Shown: positions 1-7,147 of the stretch, one piece after another
Layout: each line of letters starts with the position of its first letter
How positions within the stretch are numbered: the first letter of the stretch is position 1
Assembly: GCA_900113425.1 (NCBI GenBank)
Contig: FOZF01000001.1
Location: forward strand, 347,603-411,602
Length of the DNA: 64,000 nt
Direction of reading: 5' to 3'
Source: Stenotrophomonas maltophilia
Lineage (GTDB): Bacteria; Pseudomonadota; Gammaproteobacteria; Xanthomonadales; Xanthomonadaceae
Notes under the pieces: generated by a model
Databases searched by the model: none
Told to the model about the DNA's origin: nothing
The model's input: the letters and a program-made list of their open reading frames with translations, nothing else
Program-made: the position numbers and the translations under genes

Positions 1-11
1 CCCGGCCAGAT

Positions 12-788
12 TCAGTTCGGATCGGATTCATCGGCCGATGCCAGCATCGCCAGGCGCTCGGGCTGCAACAACAGGATCTCCCGCTGCCTGACCGCGATGA
101 TTCCATCATCGCTCAGCCGGCGCAGCACGCGGCTGGCGGTTTCCGGTGCCATCCGCAGGTAATTGGCGATCTCGGTGCGTGCCATCGTCAGGTTGAACCG
201 GGTGGCGGAGAACCCGCGCCGTGCGTAGCGCTCGGACATGTCCAGCAGGAACGCGGCCATCCGCTCTTCGGTGCGATGGTTGGCCGCCAGCAGGGCGACC
301 TTGCCGATCTCCGCACTGAGCAGGCTGAACAGCCGCGCCTGCAGGCCCGGCATGCGGGTGGCCAGCAGGCTCAGCCTGGGGAATGAGATCCGGCACAGGT
401 ACACGGTATCCAGCGCCACGGCATTGCAGGGAAAGCGTGCCTCATGGATCGCGTTCAGGCCGATCACCTCACCGGGCAGACTGAAACCGAGCACCTGCTC
501 GTTGCCCTGGCTGTCATCGACAAACGTCTTGACCATGCCGGCACGCACCGCCGCGATCGAATCGAACGACTCCCCGGCGCGGAAGATGTAGTCGCCCGCA
601 TGGAACGGGCCGACATGGTCGACCAGCACATGCAGTTCAGCCAGCGCGGCCTTGTCATAGCCCTGCGACATGCAGGCATCGGAGAATGCACAGGTACTGC
701 AGAAGTGCAGCGCGTCGCCGTCATCGGCAGCGGCGGGGTTCGGCGTTGCCGCGCCCTGGCGAACCTGTGGGGACGGAGTGGAGAACAT
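12..788 (-). CDS. Fnr/Anr-type oxygen-sensing Crp-family regulator
   Basis: This is a 258-residue Crp/Fnr-family regulator. Near the N terminus it carries C30, C33 and C39 (CSTCAFSDAC), and there is a further Cys at about 121. This is the four-cysteine pattern that binds the oxygen-labile [4Fe-4S] cluster in FNR. The cyclic-nucleotide-like beta-barrel fills roughly residues 60-145. The C-terminal HTH reads TASRVLRRL after a Glu, so the FNR-type E..SR recognition residues are kept. The ATG at 788 is preferred over the GTG codon just before it. It follows the molybdenum-cofactor genes on the same strand after a 55-bp gap, which suggests control of anaerobic nitrate respiration. That role is inferred, because no nar genes lie in the window. 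Confidence 0.88.
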   Translation of the reverse strand: MFSTPSPQVRQGAATPNPAAADDGDALHFCSTCAFSDACMSQGYDKAALAELHVLVDHVGPFHAGDYIFRAGESFDSIAAVRAGMVKTFVDDSQGNEQVLGFSLPGEVIGLNAIHEARFPCNAVALDTVYLCRISFPRLSLLATRMPGLQARLFSLLSAEIGKVALLAANHRTEERMAAFLLDMSERYARRGFSATRFNLTMARTEIANYLRMAPETASRVLRRLSDDGIIAVRQREILLLQPERLAMLASADESDPN

Positions 789-843
789 CACGGAATGCCT
801 GGATGAAGGCCTTCATCATACGGCAGGCGTGCCACGGCCGGTC

Positions 844-1209
844 TCACGGCGGCGGACGCTGCCCACGCCGCTGATGGCCGCGCTGACGCATGCTGTCGCG
901 CACATCCACGTCGAACTGAAGCTGCAACGAACTGTCATCATCCAGCGCGATGGAAAATTCCAGCCCATCGCGCGACGGCAGGCGTGCTGCCAGCCCCTGC
1001 ACAGCATCGCGCGGCAGCACCAGCCGACAGACCGTGCCACCGTCCAGCAGCACCGCCTGGTCGCCCCCATGCAGCGACAACGCGGTCCCCCACCCGCCCG
1101 TGCCACCAAACCGGGTCAGATTCTCCAGCGAGTCACCGGCCAGCAGTGCTGCCAGTTCCTCTTCATCGACACGCAGGCGCATGGATTGCCGCTGCAGCTG
1201 GACTTTCAT
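844..1209 (-). CDS. Small conserved protein at the end of the moa operon (possibly DUF7009-like)
   Basis: This 121-residue soluble protein has no signal peptide or membrane segment. It opens with MKVQLQRQSMRLRVDEEE and has a beta-rich middle with SLHGGDQAVLL. It ends in a basic, Pro/Arg-rich tail. Its ATG overlaps the mobA stop (ATGA), so it is almost certainly translated with the molybdenum-cofactor operon. The opening resembles the small family I know as DUF7009, but this is from memory and unverified. No enzymatic motif is visible and its function is unknown. A role in cofactor or molybdoenzyme biogenesis is only a guess from context. Confidence 0.7.
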   Translation of the reverse strand: MKVQLQRQSMRLRVDEEELAALLAGDSLENLTRFGGTGGWGTALSLHGGDQAVLLDGGTVCRLVLPRDAVQGLAARLPSRDGLEFSIALDDDSSLQLQFDVDVRDSMRQRGHQRRGQRPPP

Positions 1210-1757
1210 GTTGCGATGGACTCCCAGTCGGCCCCGGTATTGCAGTTGAACAGCAAGGCACGCTCATTCTCCGGCAACGGCAGCGCCGTCGCCCCCAGTC
1301 GCTCCTGCAGGGCACGCAGCGAACGCCGCGCCAGTGGATCTTCGATCAAGGTCCACAGGGCCCGCCGGCAATGATCATCGATCTGCAGACACATCGGCAA
1401 TGGCTCGCCGGCGAACACGCTGCAGGCGGAAGGCGCCCCGTGCAGCCGATGGAGCAGGGCGCCGGTCAACCTGGGCATGTCCACCGGCACCACCCACGCA
1501 ACGGTATCCGGCATGGCCAGAGACACACTGTAAAGCCCGCCCAGCGGGCCACAGCGCGCGACCTGGTCGGGGATGCCATCGAAGGCCGGATAGTCACCAC
1601 TCACCCACACCTGCTGCGCACCGGCCTCGATCAACACCTCACGCATGTGCTCAAGCAGGGTGCGCCCGCGCCAGGGCAGCAGCGCCTTGTCGCGGCCCAT
1701 GCGGCTGGACAGGCCTCCAGCCAGCACGATGCCGTCAATGGCCGTGCTCGTGGTCAT
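1206..1757 (-). CDS. mobA: Molybdenum cofactor guanylyltransferase MobA
   Basis: MobA transfers GMP from GTP to molybdopterin to make the guanine-dinucleotide form of the cofactor used by nitrate reductases and the DMSO reductase family. The N-terminal nucleotidyltransferase signature is clear: IVLAGGLSSRMGRDKALLPW, followed by the CGPLGGLYS segment and the VVPVDMPRL metal-binding Asp. At 183 residues the length is normal for the family. I chose the ATG at 1757 because it puts the LAGG loop about ten residues in. It overlaps the end of moaE by 23 bp. Upstream in-frame ATGs would only add an Ala/Arg-rich stretch that is a shadow of moaE. Confidence 0.93.
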   Translation of the reverse strand: MTTSTAIDGIVLAGGLSSRMGRDKALLPWRGRTLLEHMREVLIEAGAQQVWVSGDYPAFDGIPDQVARCGPLGGLYSVSLAMPDTVAWVVPVDMPRLTGALLHRLHGAPSACSVFAGEPLPMCLQIDDHCRRALWTLIEDPLARRSLRALQERLGATALPLPENERALLFNCNTGADWESIAT

Positions 1758-2223
1758 GGCCATGTGCGGGCGTGCTGTCTGCATGGCACAGGCTGCAGCC
1801 CTCGCTCCAGGCGCTGTCGCCATCCTCGTAGTGTTCCTGCTTCCAGATCGGGCACTGGTGCTTCACCGCTTCGATCAGCTGCCGGCACGCGCGGAATGCT
1901 TCGTCCCGGTGCGGGCTGCCGGCGGCCACCACCACGGCCACATCGCCGATGCCAAGCCGCCCCCTGGCATGCGCCACATACAGCTTCAGCCGCGGCCCGA
2001 ACGCCGCCTCCACCTCGGCCGCCAGGCGCTGGATCTCGTTCAGCACCAGCGGCTCGAACAGATCGTAGGTGATGCCCGTGACCACCCGGCCGACGTTCAC
2101 GTCACGTACCTTGCCGATGAACACGTCGATACCGCCGAAACCCGGGTCGGACACCGCGGCGATCCCTTCCGCAGGGTCGATCACTCCGTGCGCCCGATCC
2201 ACCACCTTCGCAATCGCGTCCAT
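1735..2223 (-). CDS. moaE: Molybdopterin synthase catalytic subunit MoaE
   Basis: MoaE is the large subunit of molybdopterin synthase. It inserts dithiolene sulfurs from MoaD thiocarboxylate into precursor Z (cPMP). The substrate-binding segment VKHQCPIWKQEHYEDG holds the conserved catalytic lysines, and VAHARGRLGIGDVAVVV is the usual core. The 162-residue protein ends in an unusual tail, EGCSLCHADSTPAHGHDHEHGH, with two Cys and several His. This looks like a metal-binding patch absent from the E. coli enzyme. Its start lies 3 bp after the moaD stop, as expected for the partner subunit. Confidence 0.95.
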   Translation of the reverse strand: MDAIAKVVDRAHGVIDPAEGIAAVSDPGFGGIDVFIGKVRDVNVGRVVTGITYDLFEPLVLNEIQRLAAEVEAAFGPRLKLYVAHARGRLGIGDVAVVVAAGSPHRDEAFRACRQLIEAVKHQCPIWKQEHYEDGDSAWSEGCSLCHADSTPAHGHDHEHGH

Positions 2224-2226
2224 CGC

Positions 2227-2487
2227 TCAGCCCCCGCTCACCGGCGGCAGGATGGCCACGCGGCCATCCTCCGGCAGCACATCGTGATCGCGCAGCACGC
2301 GCTGCTGGTCGGCGAAGGCCGAATAGTCCAGCAGGCCAGCACGGAAACCGGGCCAACGCACCGGCAGCAGCTCGCGCAGCGCCTGCCGCAGGTCGGCCAC
2401 GGTCGCACCCGGCACCTGCAGCGTGATCTCCCGACGGTCATCCAGATCGGAAAACGCACCGAACAACTGCAACGTCACCTGTTTCAT
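2227..2487 (-). CDS. moaD: Molybdopterin synthase sulfur-carrier subunit MoaD
   Basis: This 86-residue ubiquitin-fold sulfur carrier ends in PPVSGG. The C-terminal Gly-Gly is adenylated and thiocarboxylated before it donates sulfur in the MoaD-MoaE complex. The ATG at 2487 overlaps the moeA stop in an ATGA arrangement, which makes it a better choice than the GTG two codons upstream. The length and the VTLQLFGAFSDL opening are typical. Confidence 0.94.
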   Translation of the reverse strand: MKQVTLQLFGAFSDLDDRREITLQVPGATVADLRQALRELLPVRWPGFRAGLLDYSAFADQQRVLRDHDVLPEDGRVAILPPVSGG

Positions 2488-3740
2488 TCCCACTCCCTGC
2501 CCGTCAGCCGCACCGGGTCGGCGTGGCCCCAGCCCTGTACGCGCACGGCGCTGCCGGCCGGAACCAGATCGCCCTCGTCCTCCAGTACCACCCAGGCGTT
2601 GGCCTGCACCATGGACATCAGACGGAACGATTCCTGTCCGGGCAGCACCCTCGCACTCAGCTGGCCCTGCTCGTCCAGCTCCACCCGCGCACGGGCGTGG
2701 ACGCGCAGGCCGGGCGGCTTGCGCACCATCGCCTGCAGGGGAAGCCGCAGCACCGGTTCCTGCGCCAACCCCAGCAGCCGGCGCAGTACAGGCTCGACAA
2801 AGAACCGCTGGCCCACTGCCGCCGATACCGGGTTGCCCGGCAGGCCGAAATACAGCGCACCATCGGGCAGTACCGCAAACAGCAGCGGCTTGCCCGGACG
2901 GATCGCCACTTTGTGGAACACGATGCGCGCCCCGCGCGCGCGCAGTGCGTCGGGCACGAAGTCGTAACGGCCCGCAGAGACCGCACCGGTACTGACCAGT
3001 ACCCGCGCGCCCGCCGCCAGCGCCTGGTCCAGCGCTGCATCGAAGGCGGTCACGTCATCACCAACGGTGCCTTGCCACACCACCTCAGCTCCGGCCGCGT
3101 GCAGCCGCCCGACCAGGTAGGGGCGATTGCTGTCACGGATCTGCCCGGACTCCAGCGCCTGCGCCGCCTCGCTCACCAGCTCCTTGCCGGTGGCAATCAC
3201 CGCCACCGCCGGTCGCGACATCACCACCACCTCGCCAACGCCAAGGGCGTGCAGCAGGGTCCGTGCGTTGATATCCACTCTCTGTCCGGCCCGCAGCACG
3301 CACTCGCCTTCGGCTACGTCCTCCCCCCGCAGACGCACGTTCTGGCCCGGCCTGACCACGCTCTTTAACGCGATCCGGGTTGGCCGGCCCGCTTCGCTGG
3401 CGAGGATCTGCACGTTCTCGATCGGTACCACCGTGTCCAGGCCACCCGGCATGCGCGCGCCGGTCATGATCTCCCAGGCGCCCTCGCCGCCTTCGGCATC
3501 GCCGTCACCCGCCGCCTGCCAGCCCTGCACCGTGAATTCGGTACCGGACTCAAACGCCGCCCCGTTGGCACGCAGCGCAAAACCGTCCATCGCAGAATTG
3601 TCGAACGGCGGCAATGCCTGCGCGCTGTGGATGTCACTGGCCAGGGTGCGGTCTGCGGCCTCCTGAAGGGGCAGACGCTCGGCGGGAAGGGGCGTGGCCG
3701 CCTCCAGCAGGTGCTGCAGTGCTTCACTGTAGAGAATCAC
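2484..3740 (-). CDS. moeA: Molybdopterin molybdenumtransferase MoeA
   Basis: MoeA ligates molybdate into adenylylated molybdopterin. Several signatures support the call: PPFDNSAMDGFALR near residue 45, MTGARMPGGLDTVVPIE near 93, IATGKEL near 180, and FGLPGNPVSA near 300. A loop equivalent to the family's GGVS(V/M)G motif reads STGAVSAGRYDF, a proteobacterial variant. The length of 418 residues is normal. A GTG start at 3740 overlaps the moaCB stop (GTGA). It sits in the middle of a chain of 4-bp overlaps, so it should be made with the rest of the pathway. Confidence 0.95.
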   Translation of the reverse strand: MILYSEALQHLLEAATPLPAERLPLQEAADRTLASDIHSAQALPPFDNSAMDGFALRANGAAFESGTEFTVQGWQAAGDGDAEGGEGAWEIMTGARMPGGLDTVVPIENVQILASEAGRPTRIALKSVVRPGQNVRLRGEDVAEGECVLRAGQRVDINARTLLHALGVGEVVVMSRPAVAVIATGKELVSEAAQALESGQIRDSNRPYLVGRLHAAGAEVVWQGTVGDDVTAFDAALDQALAAGARVLVSTGAVSAGRYDFVPDALRARGARIVFHKVAIRPGKPLLFAVLPDGALYFGLPGNPVSAAVGQRFFVEPVLRRLLGLAQEPVLRLPLQAMVRKPPGLRVHARARVELDEQGQLSARVLPGQESFRLMSMVQANAWVVLEDEGDLVPAGSAVRVQGWGHADPVRLTGREWE

Positions 3741-4747
3741 GCGTGGTCACCACCCTCGACCATCGCCAGGGCGTGGCCCAGCACTGGCGCCAGGATGTCC
3801 AGGCACTGCGCTGCCGCCTTGGGGCTGCCTGGCAGCGCGAACACCAGCATGCTGCCCAGTTGCACCACCTCGGCGCGGCTCAGCCAGGCCATCGGCGTGT
3901 GCTGCGCGCTCAGTGCACGGACCATCTGCGCCAGGCCATGCACCGGCCGCGCGTTCAACGAACGCAGCGCCTCCGGGGTGAGGTCGCGCGGGCCCAGACC
4001 GGTGCCGCCGGTGCACAGGCACAGGCGCACGCCGTCGGCGGCCAATGCCTGCAGGCGACCCGCCAATGGCTCGATGCCATCGGGCAGCACATCGGCAGCC
4101 ACCACCTCGCCGCCCAGCTTGTTCAGGCCGGCCACCAGGGCCGGGCCAGAAACATCCTCATAAGTGCCTCCGCTGGCGCGGTCGCTCAGCGTGATCACCG
4201 CGCAGGCCGCGCCTTCCAGGCCCTTCGGCGCACGGGGCCTGAAGCGCGCGCGCTCGGCATCATCCATGCCATCAGGATGCAGCCACAGGCCGCGCTTGCC
4301 GCCTTCCTTGAACAGCAGGCGGATGCCTTCGATCCGCAGCGCCGGTTCCACCGGCTTGCTCAGGTCGTACAGGGTCAGCAGCGCCGCGTTGACGCCGGCC
4401 AGCGCTTCCATTTCCACACCGGTACGTGCCTCGCTGGCACACTCGCACCAGACCCGGATCGCGTGCCGTTCCGGCACCGGCGCGCAGACCACCTGCACCA
4501 GCTCCAGCGGCAGCGGATGGCACAGTGGCATCAGCATCGACGCCATCTTCGCCCCCTGCAGGCCGGCAATCTCGGCCATGACCAGCGCATCGCCCTTCGG
4601 CAGGCGACGCTCGACGATCAACGGGTACGCCAGCGGACCGGCATGCAGCTCGCCCACCGCCACCGCCCGCCGGCGACTGATGCGCTTGTTGCGGACATCG
4701 GCCATATGGAAGGCCGTGTTCAGTTCCCCACTCATCGTGTCACTCAT
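3737..4747 (-). CDS. moaCB: MoaC-MoaB fusion: cPMP synthase plus MogA/MoaB-like domain
   Basis: This is a bifunctional protein of 336 residues. The first part (about 1-155) is MoaC, which rearranges the cyclic GTP intermediate into cPMP. It contains the MADVRNKRISRRRAVAVG start, KGDALVMAEIAGLQGAKM and the LMPLCHPLPL and MEALAGVNAALLTLYDL active-site segments. The second part (about 178-330) is a MoaB/MogA fold with VITLSDRASGGTYEDVSGP and LCTGGTGLGPRDLTPEAL, the molybdopterin adenylylation loop. The ATG overlaps the moaA stop (ATGA). Fusion couples an early and a late step of cofactor synthesis; such fusions are known as MoaCB in other Proteobacteria. Confidence 0.93.
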   Translation of the reverse strand: MSDTMSGELNTAFHMADVRNKRISRRRAVAVGELHAGPLAYPLIVERRLPKGDALVMAEIAGLQGAKMASMLMPLCHPLPLELVQVVCAPVPERHAIRVWCECASEARTGVEMEALAGVNAALLTLYDLSKPVEPALRIEGIRLLFKEGGKRGLWLHPDGMDDAERARFRPRAPKGLEGAACAVITLSDRASGGTYEDVSGPALVAGLNKLGGEVVAADVLPDGIEPLAGRLQALAADGVRLCLCTGGTGLGPRDLTPEALRSLNARPVHGLAQMVRALSAQHTPMAWLSRAEVVQLGSMLVFALPGSPKAAAQCLDILAPVLGHALAMVEGGDHA

Positions 4748-5724
4748 CCTCCGATGGAAGCCAGGTGCGGGGTCAGCCCGGTCCGGCCCTGGTGCAGGCC
4801 ATGCCCGGCCGCTTTCAGGCCAAGCTGGGTGGTGATGCGCGCCAGCAGCGCGTCATGGTCGTCATCGTGCTGCAGCAGCGGGCGCAGCGGCACGCCGAAG
4901 TCGCCGAACAGGCACAGCCGCAGGTCTCCCCTGGCGGTTACCCGCAAGCGGTTGCAGCCCTTGCAGAAATCGCGCGAGTACGGCGCGATGATGCCGATGC
5001 TGCCGCGATGGTCCGGATGGCCGAACTCGCGCGCCGGGCCGGCATCGGCCGCCCGTGCACGCTCGCGCCAGCCGGCAGCCAGCAACTGGTCGATCACCCC
5101 GTCGGCACGCAGGTGATGCTGCTGGAAATAGGCTTCGTTGTCGCCGGTGCGCATCAGTTCGATGAAGCGCACGCTGACGGGACGATCGCGCAGGTACGCC
5201 ATCCACTGCGGCAGCTCATCGTCGTTGAGGCCGCGAAGCAGCACCGCGTTGAGCTTGATCGACGACAGGCCCAGCGCCTGCGCCAGTGCCAGGCCCTGCT
5301 CGATCTCAGGCAGGCGGTCATGCCCGGTGATCGCGGCAAAACGGTCGCGCCGCAGACTGTCCATGCTGACGTTCAGCGCAGTCAGGCCGGCGCGGTGCCA
5401 ACCCGGCAGGCGACGCGGCAACTGCGTGCCATTGGTGGTGATGGCCACCTTACCGATACCCGGCACCGCCGCCACGGCCGCGATGATGTCATCAAGATCC
5501 TTGCGCAGGCTGGGCTCGCCACCGGTCAGCCGGATCTTGCTCATCCCCAGCGCCGCGAAGGCGCGGACCAGGCGGCTGATCTCCTCGACCTGCAGGAAAC
5601 GCGGGCGGCCATCGGCCTGGTACCCCTCCGGCAGGCAATAGCCACAACGGAAGTTGCAGGCTTCCGTCAACGACAGGCGCAGGTACGGAAAGCTGCGTCC
5701 GAAACCGTCGGTGAGTTGGCTCAT
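4744..5724 (-). CDS. moaA: GTP 3',8-cyclase MoaA (radical SAM)
   Basis: MoaA is the radical-SAM enzyme that starts molybdenum-cofactor synthesis from GTP. The SAM cluster motif is LTEACNFRCGYCLPEG. The second cluster is bound by CKGCNRLRVTARGDLRLC near the C terminus. KIRLTGGEP lies between them, and the chain ends in the family's Gly-Gly. The ATG at 5724 gives a normal 326-residue protein and has an AAGGTGG ribosome site about 8 nt upstream. Upstream in-frame codons are non-conserved. It is the first gene of the moaA-moaCB-moeA-moaD-moaE-mobA unit. Confidence 0.96.
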   Translation of the reverse strand: MSQLTDGFGRSFPYLRLSLTEACNFRCGYCLPEGYQADGRPRFLQVEEISRLVRAFAALGMSKIRLTGGEPSLRKDLDDIIAAVAAVPGIGKVAITTNGTQLPRRLPGWHRAGLTALNVSMDSLRRDRFAAITGHDRLPEIEQGLALAQALGLSSIKLNAVLLRGLNDDELPQWMAYLRDRPVSVRFIELMRTGDNEAYFQQHHLRADGVIDQLLAAGWRERARAADAGPAREFGHPDHRGSIGIIAPYSRDFCKGCNRLRVTARGDLRLCLFGDFGVPLRPLLQHDDDHDALLARITTQLGLKAAGHGLHQGRTGLTPHLASIGG

Positions 5725-5914
5725 GGCTGGTCCACCTTCTTGCTCCACCGTCCTGCCTGTTGCCGCGTGATACCGACGCATCACAGCATGCGGCCTGCGC
5801 TGCCACGGGAGTGTGACTGGGCCCATCATGAACGATTTCCAGCAACGGTTGCACGCTGCCGGGCAACAGGAAGGACCGCAGCCAGTGTCCGGATGGAGCG
5901 CGCCGGGCTGGGCG

Positions 5915-5937
5915 GGCCGCCCACCGGGCGGGCGGCC
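5915..5937 (-). terminator. GC-rich hairpin after the L,D-transpeptidase gene
   Basis: An 8-bp inverted repeat GGCCGCCC/GGGCGGCC with a 7-nt loop lies just downstream of the transpeptidase stop on the minus strand. There is no T-tract. The rest of the 220-bp gap before moaA holds no recognisable gene. I looked for an Fnr site (TTGAT-N4-ATCAA) there and found none. Confidence 0.45.
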
Positions 5938-5943
5938 GAGCGT

Positions 5944-6675
5944 TTACCTCCGGGCGGATCGTGCGCGCTTGCCGCCGTTGTGCTGCGCAGCCGCGCGGCT
6001 CTGTGCGAACTCGGGGAAGGTCTGCTCGATCGGGTCCACGTCCGGCAGGATGTAGAACACCCCGCCCCGCTCGAAGGTGGAACGGATGATGCGTTCGTAG
6101 AACTCCGGCGAGACGTTGATGCAGCCGTGGGTGACGCGGTTGTCGTCCGGCGACGGCGATGCCAGGCGCTCGACACGCCTCTCTGCTGGAACGCCGGTCG
6201 CGGTCGGATGGATGGAGACTGCGGACTCGTAGTCCACCCACAGCACCCGCCCTGCATCGATCGAAGGGCCGTAGCCGCCCACGAAGCGACCTGCGGGCGT
6301 GGTGCGGTCCCGTCCGGGAATGGCGCGCAGGGCGAGACCCGCAACGCCGGGCGCGGTGTGGTCGCCGGTCGCTGAACCGAACAGTGCAGGGGCCGCGCCG
6401 CGCAGCCGGCCGTCGCCGCCGAACACCAGGATCTGTGCGGCGGCCTTGTCCATGACTGCGAACGGATAGCCCTGGCTGTCCTTGGAAGCCACGACCCAGC
6501 CCGCCAGTTCGATCACGGTTTCGGAGACATCCTGGCCGGGTGGCAGTTCATCAACGGCGGCCGACGGTGGCGCGACGGCATCTTCTGCATTGACGACACC
6601 GACCACCAGGAACGCCAACGCCACTGCCAGAGCAGCGCGATGGGCGCGGCGCGCAAGGGAGGAGTGGGTATGGAT
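5944..6675 (-). CDS. Secreted L,D-transpeptidase (YkuD/ErfK family) with unclear start codon
   Basis: The catalytic domain shows SIHPT and, further on, THGCINV, the YkuD active-site His and Cys that form 3-3 or protein-peptidoglycan cross-links. A signal peptide, ARRAHRAALAVALAFLVV followed by NA-E, directs it to the periplasm. The start is odd. A good GAGGAA ribosome site precedes an in-frame ATC at 6675, but no ATG, GTG or TTG lies at the right distance. A CTG at 6696 and much longer starts inside the next gene are the only alternatives. The upstream neighbour is an Lpp-like lipoprotein, a typical substrate class for such enzymes. The function is solid; the 5' end is not. Confidence 0.8.
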   Translation of the reverse strand: MHTHSSLARRAHRAALAVALAFLVVGVVNAEDAVAPPSAAVDELPPGQDVSETVIELAGWVVASKDSQGYPFAVMDKAAAQILVFGGDGRLRGAAPALFGSATGDHTAPGVAGLALRAIPGRDRTTPAGRFVGGYGPSIDAGRVLWVDYESAVSIHPTATGVPAERRVERLASPSPDDNRVTHGCINVSPEFYERIIRSTFERGGVFYILPDVDPIEQTFPEFAQSRAAAQHNGGKRARSARR

Positions 6676-6705
6676 GGGAGCGTTCCTCGAAAGCAGTGTT
6701 ACGGG

Positions 6706-6740
6706 AGGACACCAGTGGCCGCTGCGGCCACTGGTGTCCT
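6706..6740 (-). terminator. Long perfect hairpin between the lipoprotein and transpeptidase genes
   Basis: A perfect 16-bp stem (AGGACACCAGTGGCC-G and its complement) with a 3-nt loop lies 26 bp after the lipoprotein stop. It has no clear T-tract but is strong enough to stop or stabilise transcripts. It separates the abundant-type lipoprotein gene from the downstream transpeptidase. Confidence 0.7.
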
Positions 6741-6766
6741 GACTCGGATGTACAGGCGACAGGCGG

Positions 6767-7036
6767 TCAGCCGCGCGGGGTGCGGCGAGGCGCCCGTTCC
6801 AGCTGCTGGACGCGACCCTCGATCTGATCCAGACGCTGGTTGGCCTGCTGCGCCGACTGATTGGCCGATTCGGCGCTCTGCGCCGCACCCTGCACCTTCA
6901 CATCAAGCTGGTCGAGCCGCGAGTTGATCGTTGCGAAATCGTCCTTGTAGGTGGCGCAGGCCCCAAGGCCTACGGTGGCGACAATCGCCACACCGAGCGT
7001 ACGTGCCATCATCAGGTGCTGCTTGGTAAGAATCAT
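6767..7036 (-). CDS. Small Lpp-like coiled-coil lipoprotein
   Basis: This 89-residue protein has a signal peptide ending in the lipobox VGLGAC, so Cys27 should be lipidated. Residues 30-80 form an Ala/Gln-rich helix with heptad spacing of hydrophobics (INSRLDQLDVKV, ANQRLDQIEGRVQQLE), as in Braun's lipoprotein and its relatives. Unlike E. coli Lpp it ends in RRTPRG and not Lys, so covalent linkage to peptidoglycan through a C-terminal lysine is not expected. It is followed by a strong hairpin and then an L,D-transpeptidase gene. Confidence 0.85.
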   Translation of the reverse strand: MILTKQHLMMARTLGVAIVATVGLGACATYKDDFATINSRLDQLDVKVQGAAQSAESANQSAQQANQRLDQIEGRVQQLERAPRRTPRG

Positions 7037-7147
7037 TCCACTCCCTCCTTCGTCTGGGGTGTCTGGAATATAGCGGCGTTTCGGCCCACTCTCCGATTGG
7101 CTTTCAGCTGCAATTGGAAGACGTGGATGCGGCGTGAAGACGCCGTC

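Noticed and set aside
5725..5943. Fnr box before moaA
   Set aside because: The only dyad, TGAT-N8-ATCA, has the wrong half-site spacing for TTGAT-N4-ATCAA.
5944..6888. Long form of the L,D-transpeptidase starting at the ATG at 6888
   Set aside because: It would overlap the lipoprotein gene and its hairpin and put more than 70 Arg/Ser/Pro-rich residues before the signal peptide.
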